DNA of 64,000 nucleotides from Porphyridium purpureum (taxonomy: Eukaryota > Rhodophyta > Bangiophyceae > Porphyridiales > Porphyridiaceae): NCBI GenBank assembly GCA_008690995.1, contig VRMN01000002.1, positions 1,240,001-1,304,000 on the forward strand. Direction: 5' to 3'. Positions 18,201-27,274 of this stretch are shown here, piece by piece. Position 1 is the first letter of the stretch. The number at the start of each line of letters is the position of its first letter. Under the pieces are notes generated by a model, which ran no database searches, was not told where the DNA came from, and saw nothing but the letters and a program-made list of their open reading frames with translations. The translations under genes were made by a program, and so were the position numbers.

Positions 18201-20246
18201 TTATCCAGATAATATGTTGCTGCTCTCACTGCTCTCGCTGCTCGCCTCCTCATCACCACTGCTATCGACAATGGCTTTGCGCCCTTCACTTTTGCGCGCT
18301 TTCTTGATCTCGCGTGCATCGCGTGCCAGATCCTCTAAATCCCGGTCCTGATTATCGTGACCCGTGCGAGGATTTCCGCTCTCCTTATCTCGATGGCGAC
18401 TCCGGACCGCCGCAAAAAGCTCGCCCTCCTTGCGCTTTTTCGCAGCCTCACGCGCCTCCAGCTTCTTCCTCCGATTCATCTTCTTCTGAGCAGTGTTTTC
18501 GAAGCGATGTCCGGGATTTTCAAGCTTCTCAGCAAGCATACGCTGCCGCTTTGCCTCACGATTCTTGTCCTTGAAGCGCACGTCCTTTAGCTGCACGGAT
18601 GCGTCCCGCTCAAATTGGATTTTGGATTTCAACGTCTTAAACTCAGCAATGCGTGGCATGCGGAACAAGAAAAAGGACCGCGCGACGGCGCCAATGTCCA
18701 ACGCATCGAGGCGCAAAATTTCGCAGCATTCGTGCTGCTTGTACGCACGTAGGTACGAGAGAAACGCCCGTTCCGACAACTCCATCAAGGCGCGATCTTC
18801 CAGCATCGACTTGCGGATCTTTCTCCGCATTCGATCAGCACACTCTGCTTCATTGTCTTTCAGTGCTGCACCCACAAGCGGACCATCCGGCATTTCGATC
18901 GCATTCTTCACAGGGCATTGTTGTATGGCCAAAAAATGCACGTACGTATCTTCGCTCGGTAGCAGAAAAAGCAACGCCTTGCCTGTACGCCCAAGTCGCG
19001 CGGTGCGGCCTATGCGATGGACAAATTGCTCCGCGCGCTGAGGAGGGTCCAACTGCACCACCCAATCGACATTGGGTATATCGAGGCCGCGCGCCGCGAC
19101 ATCAGTGCAGAGCAGCACACCCGAGTCATCTGCACGAAATAGTTGCATGGTCGATTCTCGCTTGGACTGCGCCATTTTGCCATGCAAAAAGTACAAGCGG
19201 CGCTTCCCACCCAAGCCACGTGGTGCGTCCGCATCGCACGACCGCTTGTGTTGACGGAGGTATTCGCCACATACATTCAGGCAGGATTCAAGTGGAAGGT
19301 TCGCAAGGAACTGCACGTACGCGCACGTCAATGCATAAACAATCACCTTGCCGTCCTGTGAGCTCAATAGCTCCAGTAAATACATGAGTTTGGACTGCGC
19401 ATCGATGCAAATGTACATACTTTGCAAGGTGGCGGGTGTGTTCCACTCCTTGACCTCATTGCCATTGGCGGTGCGGCTTTTCAAATTCTCCTTCTTTTGC
19501 TTATGCACAGATACTTGCACGGGATCGCGCATGCCTGCTTTGAAGATCTCGCGCATGCGACCCTGCAGCGTGGCTGAGAAAAGAGCCGTGCGTCGCTGCT
19601 TTGGGAGCTGCGAAAAGATGCTACTGAGCGTGACACTGAAGCCGGCATCCAGCAGACGGTCGGCTTCATCAAGGATTAAAAGTTCAAGCTGTTTTGTGTC
19701 CAGCTCTGCTCCGCTCAGCGCCGCGTCCAGTCGACCTGGCGTGGCAACGACTAATTCGCACGTCGCGCCAGACTGCGCACGCAGCACGTCTACGCTCGCT
19801 GCCGCCCCGCGCCCTCCTGTGAGGAGCAGCGGAGAAACATGCTCCAAGCGCGGTATTGCGGCAAGTACTTTCCGAGCCACATCGTGAACCTGCATGGCGA
19901 GCTCCCGAGTGGGTTCAATGACCAAGACTCGCACGCGCGCGTCTGTCGCAGGATTGTCTTTGGCTCGCCTCTTTCTGCGGATTGTGTGCTCCTCATCCAG
20001 CAGCATCTGGAAGGCAGGCACCAAGAACGCCAGCGTCTTCCCAGAGCCCGTCTCGGCTTCCACCGCAACATCCCTCATCGCCAGCATTTGCGGCAACGTC
20101 GAAGCCTGGACAGGCGTCATATTACTGTATCCCATGGCTTCCAGGCCTTGAATGAGCTCTTCATCGAGCTTCCGCCGCCGCGACCCCGTTTGCACATCAT
20201 GTTGGCCTTCCACCGTCACCTCTTCCCACCTTCCGGCTGTCGCCAT
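18201..20246 (-). CDS. DDX55: DEAD-box RNA helicase, DDX55/Spb4 type (ribosome biogenesis)
   Basis: Spb4/DDX55 remodels pre-60S ribosomal particles in the nucleolus. The 681-aa product has the Q-motif region (GYSNMTPVQASTLP), motif I AETGSGKT near residue 62, and TPGR. DEAD near residue 189 is followed by SAT near 223, YFLHGKMAQSKRE, DVAARGLDIP, and motif VI HRIGRTARLGR. After the helicase core comes the family-specific C-terminal extension, FLSYLRAYKQHECCEILRL followed by FFLFRMPRIAEFK (human FVSYVQAYAKHECNLIFRL). A Lys/Arg-rich tail ends in acidic Ser repeats. The ATG at 20246 is fixed by homology. The divergent CSN7 gene starts 68 nt away. Confidence 0.93.
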   Translation of the reverse strand: MATAGRWEEVTVEGQHDVQTGSRRRKLDEELIQGLEAMGYSNMTPVQASTLPQMLAMRDVAVEAETGSGKTLAFLVPAFQMLLDEEHTIRRKRRAKDNPATDARVRVLVIEPTRELAMQVHDVARKVLAAIPRLEHVSPLLLTGGRGAAASVDVLRAQSGATCELVVATPGRLDAALSGAELDTKQLELLILDEADRLLDAGFSVTLSSIFSQLPKQRRTALFSATLQGRMREIFKAGMRDPVQVSVHKQKKENLKSRTANGNEVKEWNTPATLQSMYICIDAQSKLMYLLELLSSQDGKVIVYALTCAYVQFLANLPLESCLNVCGEYLRQHKRSCDADAPRGLGGKRRLYFLHGKMAQSKRESTMQLFRADDSGVLLCTDVAARGLDIPNVDWVVQLDPPQRAEQFVHRIGRTARLGRTGKALLFLLPSEDTYVHFLAIQQCPVKNAIEMPDGPLVGAALKDNEAECADRMRRKIRKSMLEDRALMELSERAFLSYLRAYKQHECCEILRLDALDIGAVARSFFLFRMPRIAEFKTLKSKIQFERDASVQLKDVRFKDKNREAKRQRMLAEKLENPGHRFENTAQKKMNRRKKLEAREAAKKRKEGELFAAVRSRHRDKESGNPRTGHDNQDRDLEDLARDAREIKKARKSEGRKAIVDSSGDEEASSESSESSNILSG

Positions 20247-20314
20247 CGTCAACCTCAGCCGTGGTCCCCGTGCCGTCGGCGCCGAAATTCGGAACGTTTC
20301 TGCGCGTCGATGGC

Positions 20315-21094
20315 ATGCACAGGAAGAAGGCGAGTACTTCAATGGAGTCCTCAAAGCTAGCGTCGTTGTGCGCACTGGCGAAGGAAGGGCACGTGCGGGA
20401 AGCGGTGGTCGCGGCCATTGATGACGAGCAGCTGCTCTTCTTCGGGGAGTTATGGGATACGGTGCAGCTTGTGCAGGTTGCACCGGATCAGCGGCCGTGG
20501 GAGCAACTTCTACACATCTTTTGCTTCGGAACTTACCAAGACTACATGACGAGGAAAGCAGTTGCCAGTCAAGACGTTCCAGATCTGTCGGATGGTGCGC
20601 TTCTCAAGCTACGCGTGCTGAGCGTGCTGAGCCTTGCGGCTCGCCGTCGAGAGCTGGACTATGCAACACTACGAAGCGCGCTGGGCGTCGAGGAGCAGCG
20701 GCAGCTGGAGGATATTGTCATGGAGTGCATGCACCGCGACATGCTGCGCGGAAAGTTTGACCAGAAGAACGCGCGTGTCGCGGTCGAGTACGTTGCCGGG
20801 CGGGACGCATCTTCTGAGGATACGACCCACATCCTCAGAATACTAAGCGAGTGGGAAACGAATGTGGCCTCGGTCATTTCGAGTTTGGACGGAAAGCGCT
20901 CCTCTTTGCTTGCCGCGCAGCAAGCGAAAACCGAAGAAGTGCGCCGAGCCGAGGAAAACATGGAGCAGCTTCAAAATGAGGCAAAAATGACTTCCGCTGG
21001 TGCTAAAGGCACCGCGAGGTCAGGTGCAGCTCCATCTGGCGCCTCGCAGAAACGTGGGCGCACCGCACAAGCAGGTGGAGTGCCCATGGAGTAG
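20315..21094 (+). CDS. CSN7: COP9 signalosome subunit 7 (PCI domain)
   Basis: CSN7 is a scaffold subunit of the COP9 signalosome, which removes NEDD8/Rub from cullins. The 259-aa product begins with helices (LASLCALAKEGHVREAVV) and FFGELWDTVQL. The PCI core follows: LLHIFCFGTYQDY, KLRVLSVLSLAARRRELDY, RQLEDIVMECMHRDMLRGK and FDQKNARVAVEYVAGRD, matching human COPS7 (RQLEDLVIEAVYADVLRG; DQRNQRLEVDYSIGRD). A coiled coil and a low-complexity Ala/Gly/Ser tail close the chain. ATG at 20315 is used; 20342 is an alternative. The frame further upstream has no ATG. Confidence 0.92.
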   Translation: MHRKKASTSMESSKLASLCALAKEGHVREAVVAAIDDEQLLFFGELWDTVQLVQVAPDQRPWEQLLHIFCFGTYQDYMTRKAVASQDVPDLSDGALLKLRVLSVLSLAARRRELDYATLRSALGVEEQRQLEDIVMECMHRDMLRGKFDQKNARVAVEYVAGRDASSEDTTHILRILSEWETNVASVISSLDGKRSSLLAAQQAKTEEVRRAEENMEQLQNEAKMTSAGAKGTARSGAAPSGASQKRGRTAQAGGVPME

Positions 21095-21290
21095 ATGCCC
21101 TCATCCCGTAGATGCCGACGCGACGGTTTTGCGCGACTCCTCTGGTTGGGCCAAGGTGGACAAGATGGGCGTTCAGACCTCGGCTGCGCGGACGCTTGTG
21201 AATTGCGCACCCACTAGTGCAACATTTACTGGTCATGATTTACCTTGCACAGTTTGCGCAGGTAAGAAGTATCCAGTTGCAAGTATGCGC

Positions 21291-22268
21291 CTATTCACCG
21301 GTAGTCGATACATCATCGAGCATGATTCCCGAGCGAGCAAGGACTTGCCCGGTAAGATGATACACTGCGTCTACATTTTCAGGAGTGTGTAGATCGGTGC
21401 GCCTTGCTGGTAACCCTTTTTCACTGAGAATGATCTCTCCCGGTTTCTCTTTGCCAAGAAGCTCCGCCTCAGGCATGAAAGCCGGACGGAGCATGATTTC
21501 CGCGCAGCTCGAGGGGGACTTTCCGAGAAGCGGCTGGAGCGCTCGCACAGGTAAGCGAATGTATAGTGGCATCTCGGTGCCCCAGTTTGTATTCACAAAG
21601 CCAGGAGCTGAGTGCACAAATAGAATCCCTTCATTGCGCGGTTGCCGCGCAAATGCATCCAAGCACAAATCTGTGTAAAAACCGGCAGCATTTGCAGCAT
21701 TCTGCAAAGAGTAGCTTCCCTCCTTCAGCTCCGGATCATTCTTGAATCCAGGGTATGCCGAGTGCACCCCGCCGGATAGAATCGAAATGACCCGCACTGA
21801 CACGCGCTTGGCAGCTTCTTCGCCCGCAGTCCTGGCCGCGGCTGTACGCAGCGCAGGAAGGAGTGCGTTGATGAACGCCATGCGTCCCCAGTAATGCAAA
21901 GTCAGCTTCTCATCGTTACCGTCCACGGTCGGTGTAAAGCCTTGCACGCTCCCCATTCCCTGACTGAGCACCAGAACATCGACTGCTTTCCGAGACTGCT
22001 GAATGTGCTCAGCGGCAGCCACGACATTTTTCAAACTGAAGGCGTCGCAGCTCACGAACTCGTGCTGCGCAGGCAAACTGCTGTTCTCGCTACACGCCGT
22101 CATCTCCTCAACAACTTCAGCCCCACGTTGCGCATTCCGGCCAATCGCTACCACCGAGAAACCGGCTTCTGCCAAGCGCAACGCACAGGCTCGGCCAATC
22201 CCAGACGTTGCACCCGTGCATACAGCGGTCTTACCGACGCCAGTGGCCATCTTTGTCGAGCTCGCCAT
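21291..22268 (-). CDS. Short-chain dehydrogenase/reductase (SDR)
   Basis: The 325-aa NAD(P)-dependent oxidoreductase has a Rossmann-type nucleotide-binding motif CTGATSGIGRACALRLAEAG near residues 16-35, then VVAIGRN, and VDVLVLSQGMGS in the NAG position. The catalytic region is VRVISILSGGVHSAYPGF followed by GSYSLQNAANAAGFYTDL. This resembles the fungal/plant subgroup ending YSLKNAADAAGFYNDL. Here the position after YSL is Gln rather than Lys, so the usual catalytic Lys is not obvious. The substrate is unknown. ATG at 22268 is the first in frame. It may be cytosolic; no clear leader is seen. Confidence 0.85.
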   Translation of the reverse strand: MASSTKMATGVGKTAVCTGATSGIGRACALRLAEAGFSVVAIGRNAQRGAEVVEEMTACSENSSLPAQHEFVSCDAFSLKNVVAAAEHIQQSRKAVDVLVLSQGMGSVQGFTPTVDGNDEKLTLHYWGRMAFINALLPALRTAAARTAGEEAAKRVSVRVISILSGGVHSAYPGFKNDPELKEGSYSLQNAANAAGFYTDLCLDAFARQPRNEGILFVHSAPGFVNTNWGTEMPLYIRLPVRALQPLLGKSPSSCAEIMLRPAFMPEAELLGKEKPGEIILSEKGLPARRTDLHTPENVDAVYHLTGQVLARSGIMLDDVSTTGE

Positions 22269-22688
22269 GCCTTCCACTCGCAGAAGGCGCCTCAACGTCA
22301 GGTCGGAACACGCCTGCAGGTGAGCGATGTGGCTCGTCCACTGCGCGCGCAGTCGGCGCTTTGCAGGACGTAAGAATCAAGTCTAGTACCCGATGTCGAC
22401 AGCCGGGAGCGAGGATGGATACGGTTAACCTCCCTCTTTGATTGGTCGATTGGTGCGTTTGGACGGGAGTTCGCAAGTAATCTTAACCTGACGCCGGCTT
22501 GGTGGGAAACCTGCACGCTTCGGAACGCTTGCTGCGCACTGGGAAACATGCGGAAACGCTCCTTCCATCAAGTTTTGTTCTCACGAACGAGAGCAGGCGT
22601 GTGCCCGACTGGTTGTGCCTTTCAAAAACGACAGAAGCGCAAATGTACAAGAGTTTGGCCAAAACATGAGTAGGGGAAAATCAAAGAT
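22269..22688. other. Intergenic, SDR upstream / MoaE 3' region
   Basis: Both flanking genes lie on the minus strand. The stretch holds the SDR promoter and the 3' UTR of the molybdopterin synthase gene. No further element recognised. Confidence 0.4.
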
Positions 22689-23138
22689 TTACGCAAAGGG
22701 CCGTGCCAAGGTTTCGACGCTCTCACTGTTTTGTTTCCAGCTCGATCCATCCTCATACACTTCCATTTTCCAGATAGGCACGTGAGCCTTGAGATCGTCA
22801 ATGGCAAACGCGCACGCCGCAATGGCGTCCGCTCGATGTGCCGAACTTACAGCGATGACTACGCTGGCCTGTCCGACGGGCACCGTGCCCAGCCTGTGCC
22901 ACAAAGTTACGTGCTTGACTGCAGGCCACTTCGAAAGCACGCGCTCCGCAATGACTGCCATCTCCTTGCGTGCCATCGATTCGTACGCCTCGTACCGCAG
23001 CTCAACGACGCCCTTGCCGTCAAACGTATTGCGCGTCGTTCCGATGAACGTCGAGATCGCGCCCGCCCCATCATCTGACACCTGCTGCACGCACGTCTCG
23101 ACTGAAATCGGTTCGTGTGTGATCTCCACATGAATCAT
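22689..23138 (-). CDS. MOCS2B: Molybdopterin synthase catalytic (large) subunit, MoaE/MOCS2B
   Basis: MoaE, with thiocarboxylated MoaD, inserts the dithiolene sulphurs that turn precursor Z (cPMP) into molybdopterin. The 149-aa product starts MIHVEITHEPISVETC. It contains GAISTFIGTTRNTFDGK and YEAYESMARKEM, then the HRLGTVPVGQASVVIAVSSA and HRADAIAACAFAIDDLK segments, and the active-site Lys region VPIWKMEVYEDG. All landmark residues are present. The first ATG is 23138. The frame stays open upstream into the MoaD gene but with only non-ATG codons. Its ATG is 71 nt after the MoaD stop on the same strand. Confidence 0.95.
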   Translation of the reverse strand: MIHVEITHEPISVETCVQQVSDDGAGAISTFIGTTRNTFDGKGVVELRYEAYESMARKEMAVIAERVLSKWPAVKHVTLWHRLGTVPVGQASVVIAVSSAHRADAIAACAFAIDDLKAHVPIWKMEVYEDGSSWKQNSESVETLARPFA

Positions 23139-23209
23139 CTTGGACGCCGGTCGAGCCTCTCCGGTCACAGTTAATGTGTCCGGTGAATTCACCCGACGGC
23201 CTTCTTGGT

Positions 23210-23470
23210 CTACCCGCCAGAGATCGGTGGGATAACCGCTACCGAATCGCCGGGATGCAGCTCCAGATTGGCGCTCTCGATATACTCCTCGTTCACGGCA
23301 ATATTACACGACGGAAGTAGCTCGCTTAGCTGCGGGAACTCCTTCAGCACCCGCGTCTCGATAAGCGTCTTGACGCTGATCGGGAATTCGGCGTCAAAGT
23401 CGTGTTCCCGGCACCCGCACAGCTCACGGCTCTTGGCAAAGAAAAGCACCCGGATCTTCTCTGATGCCAT
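23210..23470 (-). CDS. MOCS2A: Molybdopterin synthase sulfur-carrier (small) subunit, MoaD/MOCS2A
   Basis: MoaD is the ubiquitin-fold sulfur carrier of molybdopterin synthase. The 86-aa product begins MASEKIRVLFFAKSRELCG and carries FPQLSELLPSCNIAVNEEYI and HPGDSVAVIPPISGG. It ends exactly in the Gly-Gly required for adenylation and thiocarboxylation by the E1-like MOCS3. Start ATG 23470; three in-frame codons upstream would begin with TTG. Only 65 nt separate it from the stop of the phosphoglycerate-mutase-like gene before it, and 71 nt from the ATG of MoaE after it, all on the minus strand. Confidence 0.95.
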   Translation of the reverse strand: MASEKIRVLFFAKSRELCGCREHDFDAEFPISVKTLIETRVLKEFPQLSELLPSCNIAVNEEYIESANLELHPGDSVAVIPPISGG

Positions 23471-23535
23471 TTGAGGCAAACACCGGAACTAATCAACCCC
23501 CCTCGCCCGTCTTTACTGATTGACGCTTTCCCATG

Positions 23536-24654
23536 TTAGACACACACGCGCCTCACCAAAATCGCCGAGTTGGACACTGCCAGCTCGGCGCGCGAGTTAG
23601 AACGCACGGGCGCGATCGGCGCGCCGTGCAAAAGATGTTTCAGCACCGCACTAAACAGCGCGTGATTCAGCACGAAGTCTCGTGACGGCGGCTTATCGCC
23701 ATCTCGTGTTCCAATGCGCACTATGGAATCGAGTGCGGATTGGATCTTCTCTTCGTGAACAGACGTACCGTGTGCTGGGTCTATGCCGCCCTCGACATGC
23801 AGCCAGACTGAGTCTGTCTTCGTGGTGCCCGAAAAGGAGGGCGATGGTGGACACTCGCCTTGTTGAGCTATGTGACTGTCGCCTGATGCGACCTGATTGA
23901 GGCGCTGCATGCACGCGTTGCCGTTGTGGTCAAAATCGAGAACATTCAAGCACGCGTTGTCCTGGTCGATGGCGAGATGTCGTCCAGACACGCACGGCCA
24001 TCCCAATGCACTCGCAAGAAGAGCCTTATTAGTATGGTTGTGAGCGATTACCAATACGCATTCCGGGTCAGCGTTCCATTCGTCACTCAAGGCAAAACGC
24101 TGCTGCGCTCGCAGGAGACCCCAAAACGCTTCTGCTCGTGACCAGACGTCGCCCACTGGTGAATACGTATCATTTTCCGAAGACGCGTACTTGTATGCGG
24201 CCACATCGGCTTTGAAACGTACGTACTCTGTGCGCCATTCCTCTGGCAAGTTTTGTTTATCCAATCCCTCCCACGGCAGCCGGATTTCTTTCAGAAGCGG
24301 CTCGAACTGCACAGATCTGGCCGGCACGATAAGCTCGTCCCACTCATCCACCATCGCGTCGAGCGTCTGTCGGGCGCGCTGGAGCGGCGACACATATATC
24401 CTTTTGATTTGGAATTTCTCTGCGGCAAGCATTCGCGCAAGGCGACGTGCCTGCTGCACGCCCACCGCATTCAACTCGGACGAATCATTTTGCCCCTGGA
24501 AACGTCCGGCCTTGTTCCAAGTCGTTTGGCCATGCCTCACAATCAAAACACGTCGCGCTGGTGGCTTGGTGTCACCGACGGTTGATCGTTTCGGCCGAAG
24601 GTCCTGCGCGCAGCAGATCAGTGTTCCCCACGCGAAACAAGCGCTGACTGACAT
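23536..24654 (-). CDS. Phosphoglycerate-mutase-like histidine phosphatase
   Basis: This is a member of the histidine phosphatase (dPGM) superfamily, which works through a phosphohistidine. The 372-aa product has VLIVRHGQTTWNKAGRFQGQ with the catalytic RHG near residue 39, SPLQRARQTLDAM, the proton-donor Glu region, and the second His in CVLVIAHNHTNKALLASALG. The HN-x-x-N-x-A-L-x pattern resembles the plastid and cyanobacterial phosphatase group (2-carboxyarabinitol-1-phosphatase-like) more than glycolytic dPGM. A hydrophobic N-terminus ([16 protein letters not shown]) may be a leader. A C-terminal extension of about 100 residues is unusual. ATG at 24654 is used; the only alternative before the domain is 24708. 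Confidence 0.82.
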   Translation of the reverse strand: MSVSACFAWGTLICCAQDLRPKRSTVGDTKPPARRVLIVRHGQTTWNKAGRFQGQNDSSELNAVGVQQARRLARMLAAEKFQIKRIYVSPLQRARQTLDAMVDEWDELIVPARSVQFEPLLKEIRLPWEGLDKQNLPEEWRTEYVRFKADVAAYKYASSENDTYSPVGDVWSRAEAFWGLLRAQQRFALSDEWNADPECVLVIAHNHTNKALLASALGWPCVSGRHLAIDQDNACLNVLDFDHNGNACMQRLNQVASGDSHIAQQGECPPSPSFSGTTKTDSVWLHVEGGIDPAHGTSVHEEKIQSALDSIVRIGTRDGDKPPSRDFVLNHALFSAVLKHLLHGAPIAPVRSNSRAELAVSNSAILVRRVCV

Positions 24655-26083
24655 GGGGACAGAACGGCAGTCTGCCCTACGCCCGACACCTAAAGAACCG
24701 CAGCGCATCGCGCTCGGGATCGAAGGCTCGGCAAATAAGATTGGTGTCGGGATTGTGAAAGAGGATGGTAAGTTGCTGAACGACGAACGAGTGAACTGGC
24801 GCCGTCAGCGCCGGGCTCGACAATAATGGCTACGCAAGTCGGCCTACGGTCAAGATCGTGCACCGCTGCATGCGCTCATGCGCGCTTTGCGCGGGAAGGT
24901 CGCCGCTTGCGAAGAACGACAAAGGAACTTTGGCGTACTGTGAAGATGCCGGTGAAGGGAAGCCCACGTGGCATCGATCTCCATTCCGTGCATAATGAGT
25001 CACGCACATCTACTATGTTGCTCTGCGCGCAGGCGCCCTAGAGAACCTAATTTGAAGTGGGCTAGACACCGAGACTGACATGGATCTTCTCCCACTACCG
25101 CATCGATTATCGCTTTTCTCCTTCGTCCGCGAGCAGGATCGATCTTGGCCAATGTGCGCAAAACGTTTGTACCGCCGCTCGGAAGTGGCTTTCTGCCGAA
25201 AGAGACGGCGCAACATCATCAGCAACACGCTGTCGGGCTGATTCGACAGGCCCTGGAAGAAGCGCGGCTGAGCCCGCGTGACTTGTCAGTCGTGTGCTAT
25301 ACCAAGGGCCCCGGAATGGGTGCACCACTACGGTCGGCGGCCGTGGCTGCACGTACGTTTGCGCTTCTGTATGAGCTTCCTTTGGTGGGAGTGAACCACT
25401 GCATTGGCCACATTGAAATGGGTCGGCTGGTCACGGGTGCTGAGAACCCGGTGGTGCTGTACGTGTCTGGTGGAAACACGCAGGTCATATCCTACTCCGA
25501 CCAGTGCTATCGGATTTTTGGCGAGACAATTGACATCGCTGTGGGCAATTGTCTGGACCGCTTTGCGCGCGTGGTGAAACTGAGCAACGATCCCAGTCCT
25601 GGATATAATATTGAACAAGCCGCGAAGATGGGCTCCCGTTTTGTGGAGCTGCCTTACGTGGTGAAGGGCATGGACGTGAGTTTCACCGGGCTTCTGAGCT
25701 CTGTCGAGCGAGAGGTTGTCAAAATGAACAAGGGCACGACGGATTTCAGCCGCGAAGATCTGTGTTTCTCGATGCAAGAAACAATATTTGCCATGCTTGT
25801 GGAAGTTACAGAGCGCGCCATGGCGCATTGTGGTGAGCGCGATGTGCTTGTCGTCGGCGGCGTGGGTTGTAATCTGCGGCTGCAGCAAATGATGGACATG
25901 ATGGTAGCTCAGCGCGGAGGCCGCGCATTCTGCACAGACGAGCGATTTTGCATTGACAATGGAGCGATGATTGCGTGGGCAGGACTACTCGAGTTCATGC
26001 ACACCGGTGCAACCCCATTTAAAGAAACATGGTGCACGCAGAGGTTTAGAACAGACCAGGTCCACGTATCCTGGAGGCAGTAA
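24653..26083 (+). CDS. OSGEP: Kae1/OSGEP, tRNA t6A synthesis (one intron)
   Basis: Kae1 is the catalytic subunit of KEOPS, transferring threonylcarbamoyl to A37 of ANN-decoding tRNAs. The gene needs one splice: exon 1 24653-24767 ([20 protein letters not shown]) and exon 2 25137-26083, giving 353 aa. The junction rebuilds [11 protein letters not shown], which aligns with human GKVLANPRRTY. Exon 2 carries [30 protein letters not shown] with the metal His pair, [47 protein letters not shown] and [12 protein letters not shown]. The start codon overlaps that of the divergent phosphatase gene. No plastid leader is seen, so it is the cytosolic type. Confidence 0.93.
24768..25136 (+). other. Spliceosomal intron of Kae1
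   Basis: The 369-nt intron starts GTAAGT (24768-24773) and ends GCAG (25133-25136) after a pyrimidine-rich run at about 25109-25129. It splits a Gly codon in phase 1. Removing it restores the family sequence without gap. It is the only strongly supported intron in the window. Confidence 0.88.
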
Positions 26084-26383
26084 CGGCACTAAACGAAGAG
26101 GTACATGAAGTGACACTGCTGATCCCGCAGGAGGGTGCCCTGGCGTGGCGTGCTTGCCTCTGAGTGTCAGTCCCAACTTTCTGCGAAGCCAAGCAGTTCT
26201 TTGCAAACCTCTTGCGTGTGACACCAGACAAATCAAGAAAAGGAGGGTAGAAAAGGAACTCCATCAAACTGATGGGGTGAGAAAGGCGGCATTTTTAATC
26301 GATTTGAGGCGAGCAGGGTGGGTGCTCCCAACCTTTCATTCTCAAATTTGGCTACAAAGAAGTATAAAACCGTGGCTAGCTGT
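26084..26383. other. Convergent 3' intergenic region
   Basis: This lies between the Kae1 and ascorbate peroxidase stops. No gene or element recognised. Confidence 0.45.
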
Positions 26384-27274
26384 TTACAGCGAGCAGCCCA
26401 ACTCGCTCAATTTAACGTGCGCAGCAGAGTAGTCCTTGAAAAAGGCCTCTTTGTCCTCCGCGTACAATTTAACCAATCCGAGCAACTCCTCCTCCGACAT
26501 GAGCGCCTCATCACTCACCAGGCGCAGCAGGCTCGGGTCGTTGTTCGCCAGGAGCTCAACAAAGTAGGTGTTGTCAAAATCGAGCGGCTTCTTCGTCCAC
26601 GGCTTATCTTCAAAGCCTGAGCGGTCGCTGTGAGCGCGCCCAAACGTATGCGCACCAGACAGCAGCAGGATTTCCTTGTCGTCCAGGCCCATGCCGTAAA
26701 AGACCTCGCGCAGATGCTTCATGCCCTGGGTGGCGTCCGGCAGGCGGCCGTCCTCAGTGCACTCTTCCTCGGTGGCATCTTTGCGGCCCATCTTGAACGG
26801 AATCTTTGGCCCACCGCCAAACTCGATGCCCACGACCGATGCGAGCTGGAACAGATCGGCGTAGGACATTTCCGGCACCTTTGCCTTGATGGGCTCGAGC
26901 AGATCAATCGCGATCTTGAGGCCCGCGTTTGCTCCGTGCGCGATTTCCGGCCCGTAGCGGATAGACGCGTTCGCGCCGCCCGTGTTTGTGGCGGCGCGGT
27001 ACGTGCCTGCGTCGTGCCACGCGAGGCGCACCATAATCGGCATGCACGGCGTCTTCTCGTACAGCGCCTTGAGCTCGGCGCGCGCCTTTTCCTCGAGCTC
27101 CGGCGCCTGCACGGCCATTGCAACAACACCGTCGCTGCCCCGCGCGGCGACGCGCACGCTGCGCACGCGCGGTACACCGGCCACGGCGCGCGCGTGCCCT
27201 GCGACGCCGCACTTGCTGCTCAGCGCACCTGCCGCGCCATTCTTGACCGCTCCGACTCCCCCCACAAACGCCAT
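26384..27274 (-). CDS. APX: Ascorbate peroxidase, probably plastid-targeted
   Basis: This class I heme peroxidase removes H2O2 with ascorbate. The 296-aa product has a leader of about 50 residues rich in Ala, Gly, Val, Arg and Ser, beginning MAFVGGVGAVKNG. The early Phe is a known trait of red-algal plastid transit peptides. The mature enzyme follows. The distal site is MVRLAWHDAGTYR (Arg, Trp, His), then GGANASIRYGPE. The proximal His is in LLSGAHTFGRAH, with the Trp in DKPWTKKPLDFDNTYF, and KLSELG is at the end. ATG at 27274 is chosen for this leader; the frame upstream is open but lacks homology. A GA-rich tract lies about 100 nt upstream. Confidence 0.92.
   Translation of the reverse strand: MAFVGGVGAVKNGAAGALSSKCGVAGHARAVAGVPRVRSVRVAARGSDGVVAMAVQAPELEEKARAELKALYEKTPCMPIMVRLAWHDAGTYRAATNTGGANASIRYGPEIAHGANAGLKIAIDLLEPIKAKVPEMSYADLFQLASVVGIEFGGGPKIPFKMGRKDATEEECTEDGRLPDATQGMKHLREVFYGMGLDDKEILLLSGAHTFGRAHSDRSGFEDKPWTKKPLDFDNTYFVELLANNDPSLLRLVSDEALMSEEELLGLVKLYAEDKEAFFKDYSAAHVKLSELGCSL

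Noticed and set aside
23139-23192. N-terminal extension of MoaE beginning at 23192
   Set aside because: The codon there is GTG, not ATG. The first ATG is 23138, where the family sequence starts.
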